From Bacillota bacterium (GTDB lineage: Bacteria > Bacillota > Limnochordia > Limnochordales > ZCTH02-B6), in assembly GCA_003387805.1 (NCBI GenBank), contig QGSR01000065.1, positions 1-8,930 of the forward strand: a stretch of DNA of 8,930 bases, written 5' to 3'. The translations under genes and the position numbers were made by a program. The notes under the pieces were generated by a model. That model saw nothing but the letters and a program-made list of their open reading frames with translations, was not told the origin of the DNA and made no database searches. Positions 7,303 through 8,930 of the stretch are shown here, in pieces (the stretch's first letter is position 1; the number at the start of each line of letters is the position of its first letter).

Positions 7303-7327
7303 CTGTGAGGGCGGGCGGAGACGGGCG

Positions 7328-7870
7328 ATGAAGGCGGAACTGCGCGAGTACATCGAGGCCTTGCTGGTGGCCGTGGTGCTGGCGGGGCTGATCATCGTCT
7401 TCGTGGCGCAGTCGTTCCTGGTCCACGGCAGCTCCATGGAGCCTACGCTGACCGAAGGGCAACGGCTCCTGGTGGACAAACTCACCTACCGCATCCGGCC
7501 GCCCGAGCGGGGCGAAATTATCGTTTTTCACTATCCTTCGGACCCCAAGCGCAAGTTCATCAAGCGCGTCGTCGGCCTGCCCGGCGACGTGGTGGAAATC
7601 TACGGACATCGGCTCATCTTGAACGGGCGGCCCGTCCACGAGCCCTACATCAAGGGGCCGATCTTCGACGCCTTCGGGCCGGTGACGGTGCCTGAAGGCC
7701 ACGTCTTCGTCCTGGGCGACAACCGCAACAACTCCGACGACAGCCGCTATCCCGACGTGGGCCCGGTGCCCATGGATCTTATCGTCGGCGTGGCGCGGCT
7801 GGTCTACTGGCCGCCGGCCAACATGGGAGTGGTGCGGGTGCCGCCCGTCCTGGCGTCGTTCGATGACTGA
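7328..7870 (+). CDS. lepB: Type I signal peptidase
   Basis: This membrane-anchored Ser/Lys protease cleaves signal peptides from exported pre-proteins on the outer face of the membrane. The 180-residue length and single N-terminal transmembrane segment (about residues 9-32) are typical of the short Gram-positive (SipS-like) form. The catalytic Ser is S36 in GSSMEPTL; the general base is K79 in KFIKRVVGLPGD. The C-terminal box is VLGDNRNNSDDSR. CGGAGA (7316-7321) lies 6 nt before the ATG. The gene sits between rplS and rbgA, an insertion relative to B. subtilis that I recall from other Firmicutes. It follows the hairpin at the end of rplS by only 26 nt without room for an obvious promoter, so expression probably depends on readthrough. 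It overlaps rbgA by 8 nt. Confidence 0.96.
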   Translation: MKAELREYIEALLVAVVLAGLIIVFVAQSFLVHGSSMEPTLTEGQRLLVDKLTYRIRPPERGEIIVFHYPSDPKRKFIKRVVGLPGDVVEIYGHRLILNGRPVHEPYIKGPIFDAFGPVTVPEGHVFVLGDNRNNSDDSRYPDVGPVPMDLIVGVARLVYWPPANMGVVRVPPVLASFDD

Positions 7871-8786
7871 GGCGCGGCCCGGGAACGGCGGCCGGGAGGC
7901 GGGCACGGTCGAAGTGCAGTGGTTCCCGGGGCACATGGCCAAAGCCCGGCGCGAGCTGGCGCAGCGGCTGAAACTGGTGCACGTGGTGCTGGAGATCATC
8001 GACGCGCGCATTCCCGAGACGTCGCGGCATCCTCGCCTTTTGGCCGCGGAGCGGCCGCTGCCCCGGGTGCTTCTGCTCTCCAAAGCCGACCTGGCCGACG
8101 AAGCCATGACCAAAGCCTGGCTGGAATACTTTCGCTCCCTCGGCCAGTCCGCCGCGGCCGCGGACCTGCGCGGCGGCGCGTGGGTGCGGCGCGCCCGGGC
8201 TCTGCTGCGGGCGGCCGCCCGGGATGCGGGACGCCGGCGCGGCGCGACGCGGGTGCTGGTGGCCGGCCTGCCCAACGTGGGCAAGTCGACGGCCATCAAC
8301 AGCCTGGCCGGGCGCGCGAAGGCGGCCACGGGCGCCACGGCCGGCGTGACCCGGGGCCTGCAGTGGCTGTCGGGCGGGCCGGGGCTCGAGCTGCTGGACA
8401 GCCCGGGCGTCTTGTGGCCCGAGAGAACCACCGGCGCCGCGGCGGTGCTCCTGGCCGCCACGGGCGCCGTGCCGGAGACGGCGTATGATCCGGTGGAAGC
8501 GGCCGACGCGTTCTTGCGGCTGCTGCTGCAGCGGTTCCCCGGCGCCGTGGCCGCCCGCTACGGTCCGGAGGCCGCGGCGGACCCGGAAAGCCCCCTGCGG
8601 GCCGTGGCCCGGCGGCGGGGCGCGCTGCTGCCCGGCGGCGAGCCCGACCTGGAGCGGGCCGCGGCCCTGGTCTTGGCCGACTTTCGCAGCGGCCGCCTCG
8701 GTCGCCTGACGCTGGAAAGCCCGCCCCCGCGCGGCCCGGAGAAGGGCCGTCCGGCGGGCGGCCAGGAGGCGGACGGGGCCCGATGA
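7863..8786 (+). CDS. rbgA: Ribosome biogenesis GTPase RbgA (YlqF)
   Basis: RbgA is a circularly permuted GTPase that drives late 50S assembly. The N-terminus [15 protein letters not shown] carries the family's catalytic His (H24 here, His9 in B. subtilis). Motifs come in permuted order: IIDARIP; G4 as SKAD (73-76) in place of the canonical NKxD; G1 GLPNVGKST (135-143); G2 region ATAGVTRG in place of the usual RPGIT; and G3 DSPG (179-182) followed by VLWP. The C-terminal helical domain ends in [12 protein letters not shown] plus a short Pro/Gly/Arg-rich tail. At 307 residues it is slightly longer than B. subtilis RbgA. ATG 7863 overlaps the lepB end by 8 nt without a clear RBS and adds about 16 residues before the conserved region. 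GTG 7914, with GGGAGG at 7894-7899 (14 nt upstream), is an alternative start. rnhB overlaps its end by 4 nt. Confidence 0.93.
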   Translation: MTEARPGNGGREAGTVEVQWFPGHMAKARRELAQRLKLVHVVLEIIDARIPETSRHPRLLAAERPLPRVLLLSKADLADEAMTKAWLEYFRSLGQSAAAADLRGGAWVRRARALLRAAARDAGRRRGATRVLVAGLPNVGKSTAINSLAGRAKAATGATAGVTRGLQWLSGGPGLELLDSPGVLWPERTTGAAAVLLAATGAVPETAYDPVEAADAFLRLLLQRFPGAVAARYGPEAAADPESPLRAVARRRGALLPGGEPDLERAAALVLADFRSGRLGRLTLESPPPRGPEKGRPAGGQEADGAR

Positions 8787-8930
8787 CGCGACGCGGCAGC
8801 GAAACCCGGATGGTGGCGGGCGTGGACGAGGCCGGCCGCGGGCCGGGGGCGGGGCCGGTGGTCGCGGCGGCGGTGGTGCTGGGCGCCTTCGTTCCCGACG
8901 GGCTGGCCGATTCGAAGCGGCTGTCCCCCA
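8783..8930 (+). CDS. rnhB: Ribonuclease HII, N-terminal part (3' end outside window)
   Basis: RNase HII nicks DNA at embedded ribonucleotides and degrades RNA-DNA hybrids. Only the first 49 codons are present. They show [20 protein letters not shown] with the catalytic D15-E16 pair and the GRG motif, then the conserved ADSKRLS near the window edge. The usual Leu in RGPLAGP is Gly here. The ATG at 8783 overlaps the rbgA stop as ATGA, which implies translational coupling. AGGAGG (8764-8769) lies 13 nt upstream. ATG 8810 is a possible later start just before the conserved block. The rbgA-rnhB pairing is the normal Firmicute arrangement. Confidence 0.93.
   Translation, partial: MTRRGSETRMVAGVDEAGRGPGAGPVVAAAVVLGAFVPDGLADSKRLSP

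Overview
The window is a stretch of very GC-rich bacterial chromosome. All genes lie on the + strand and are packed tightly, with frequent GTG/TTG starts and mostly TGA stops. The gene order is smc - ftsY - ylxM - ffh - rpsP - khpA - rimM - trmD - rplS - lepB - rbgA - rnhB. This is the conserved secretion/ribosome-biogenesis block of Firmicutes, closely matching Bacillus subtilis smc-ftsY-ylxM-ffh-rpsP-ylqC-ylqD-rimM-trmD-rplS-ylqF-rnhB, but without ylqD and with a signal peptidase inserted after rplS. High GC plus this order suggests a high-GC Bacillota lineage (Symbiobacterium-, Thermaerobacter-, Limnochorda- or Sulfobacillus-like). I cannot name the genus from sequence alone.

Layout: 1-2200 is the C-terminal part of SMC (end of the first coiled-coil arm, hinge, second arm, ABC head), and its 5' end lies outside the window. 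2221-3145 is ftsY, the SRP receptor, whose reading frame breaks at about 2383-2395. A near-consensus sigma-A promoter overlaps the ftsY stop codon and starts the ylxM-ffh-rpsP-khpA-rimM-trmD group (3218-6851). A second promoter with an extended -10 lies between trmD and rplS. A GC-rich hairpin folds over the rplS stop codon. lepB, rbgA and the start of rnhB follow, overlapping each other by 8 and 4 nt.

Functionally, FtsY and Ffh (with YlxM) form the co-translational membrane-targeting pathway, and LepB cleaves the signal peptides of exported proteins. S16, L19, RimM, TrmD, KhpA and RbgA serve ribosome assembly, tRNA modification and RNA binding. SMC and RNase HII serve chromosome organisation and ribonucleotide removal.

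I found no mobile element, CRISPR array, tRNA or rRNA, and no gene-free stretch over 300 bases. I do not see an undescribed system. The points worth a second look are the ftsY frame break, the promoter/terminator architecture, the altered GTPase motifs in RbgA, and the anomalous G-rich first ~43 bases.
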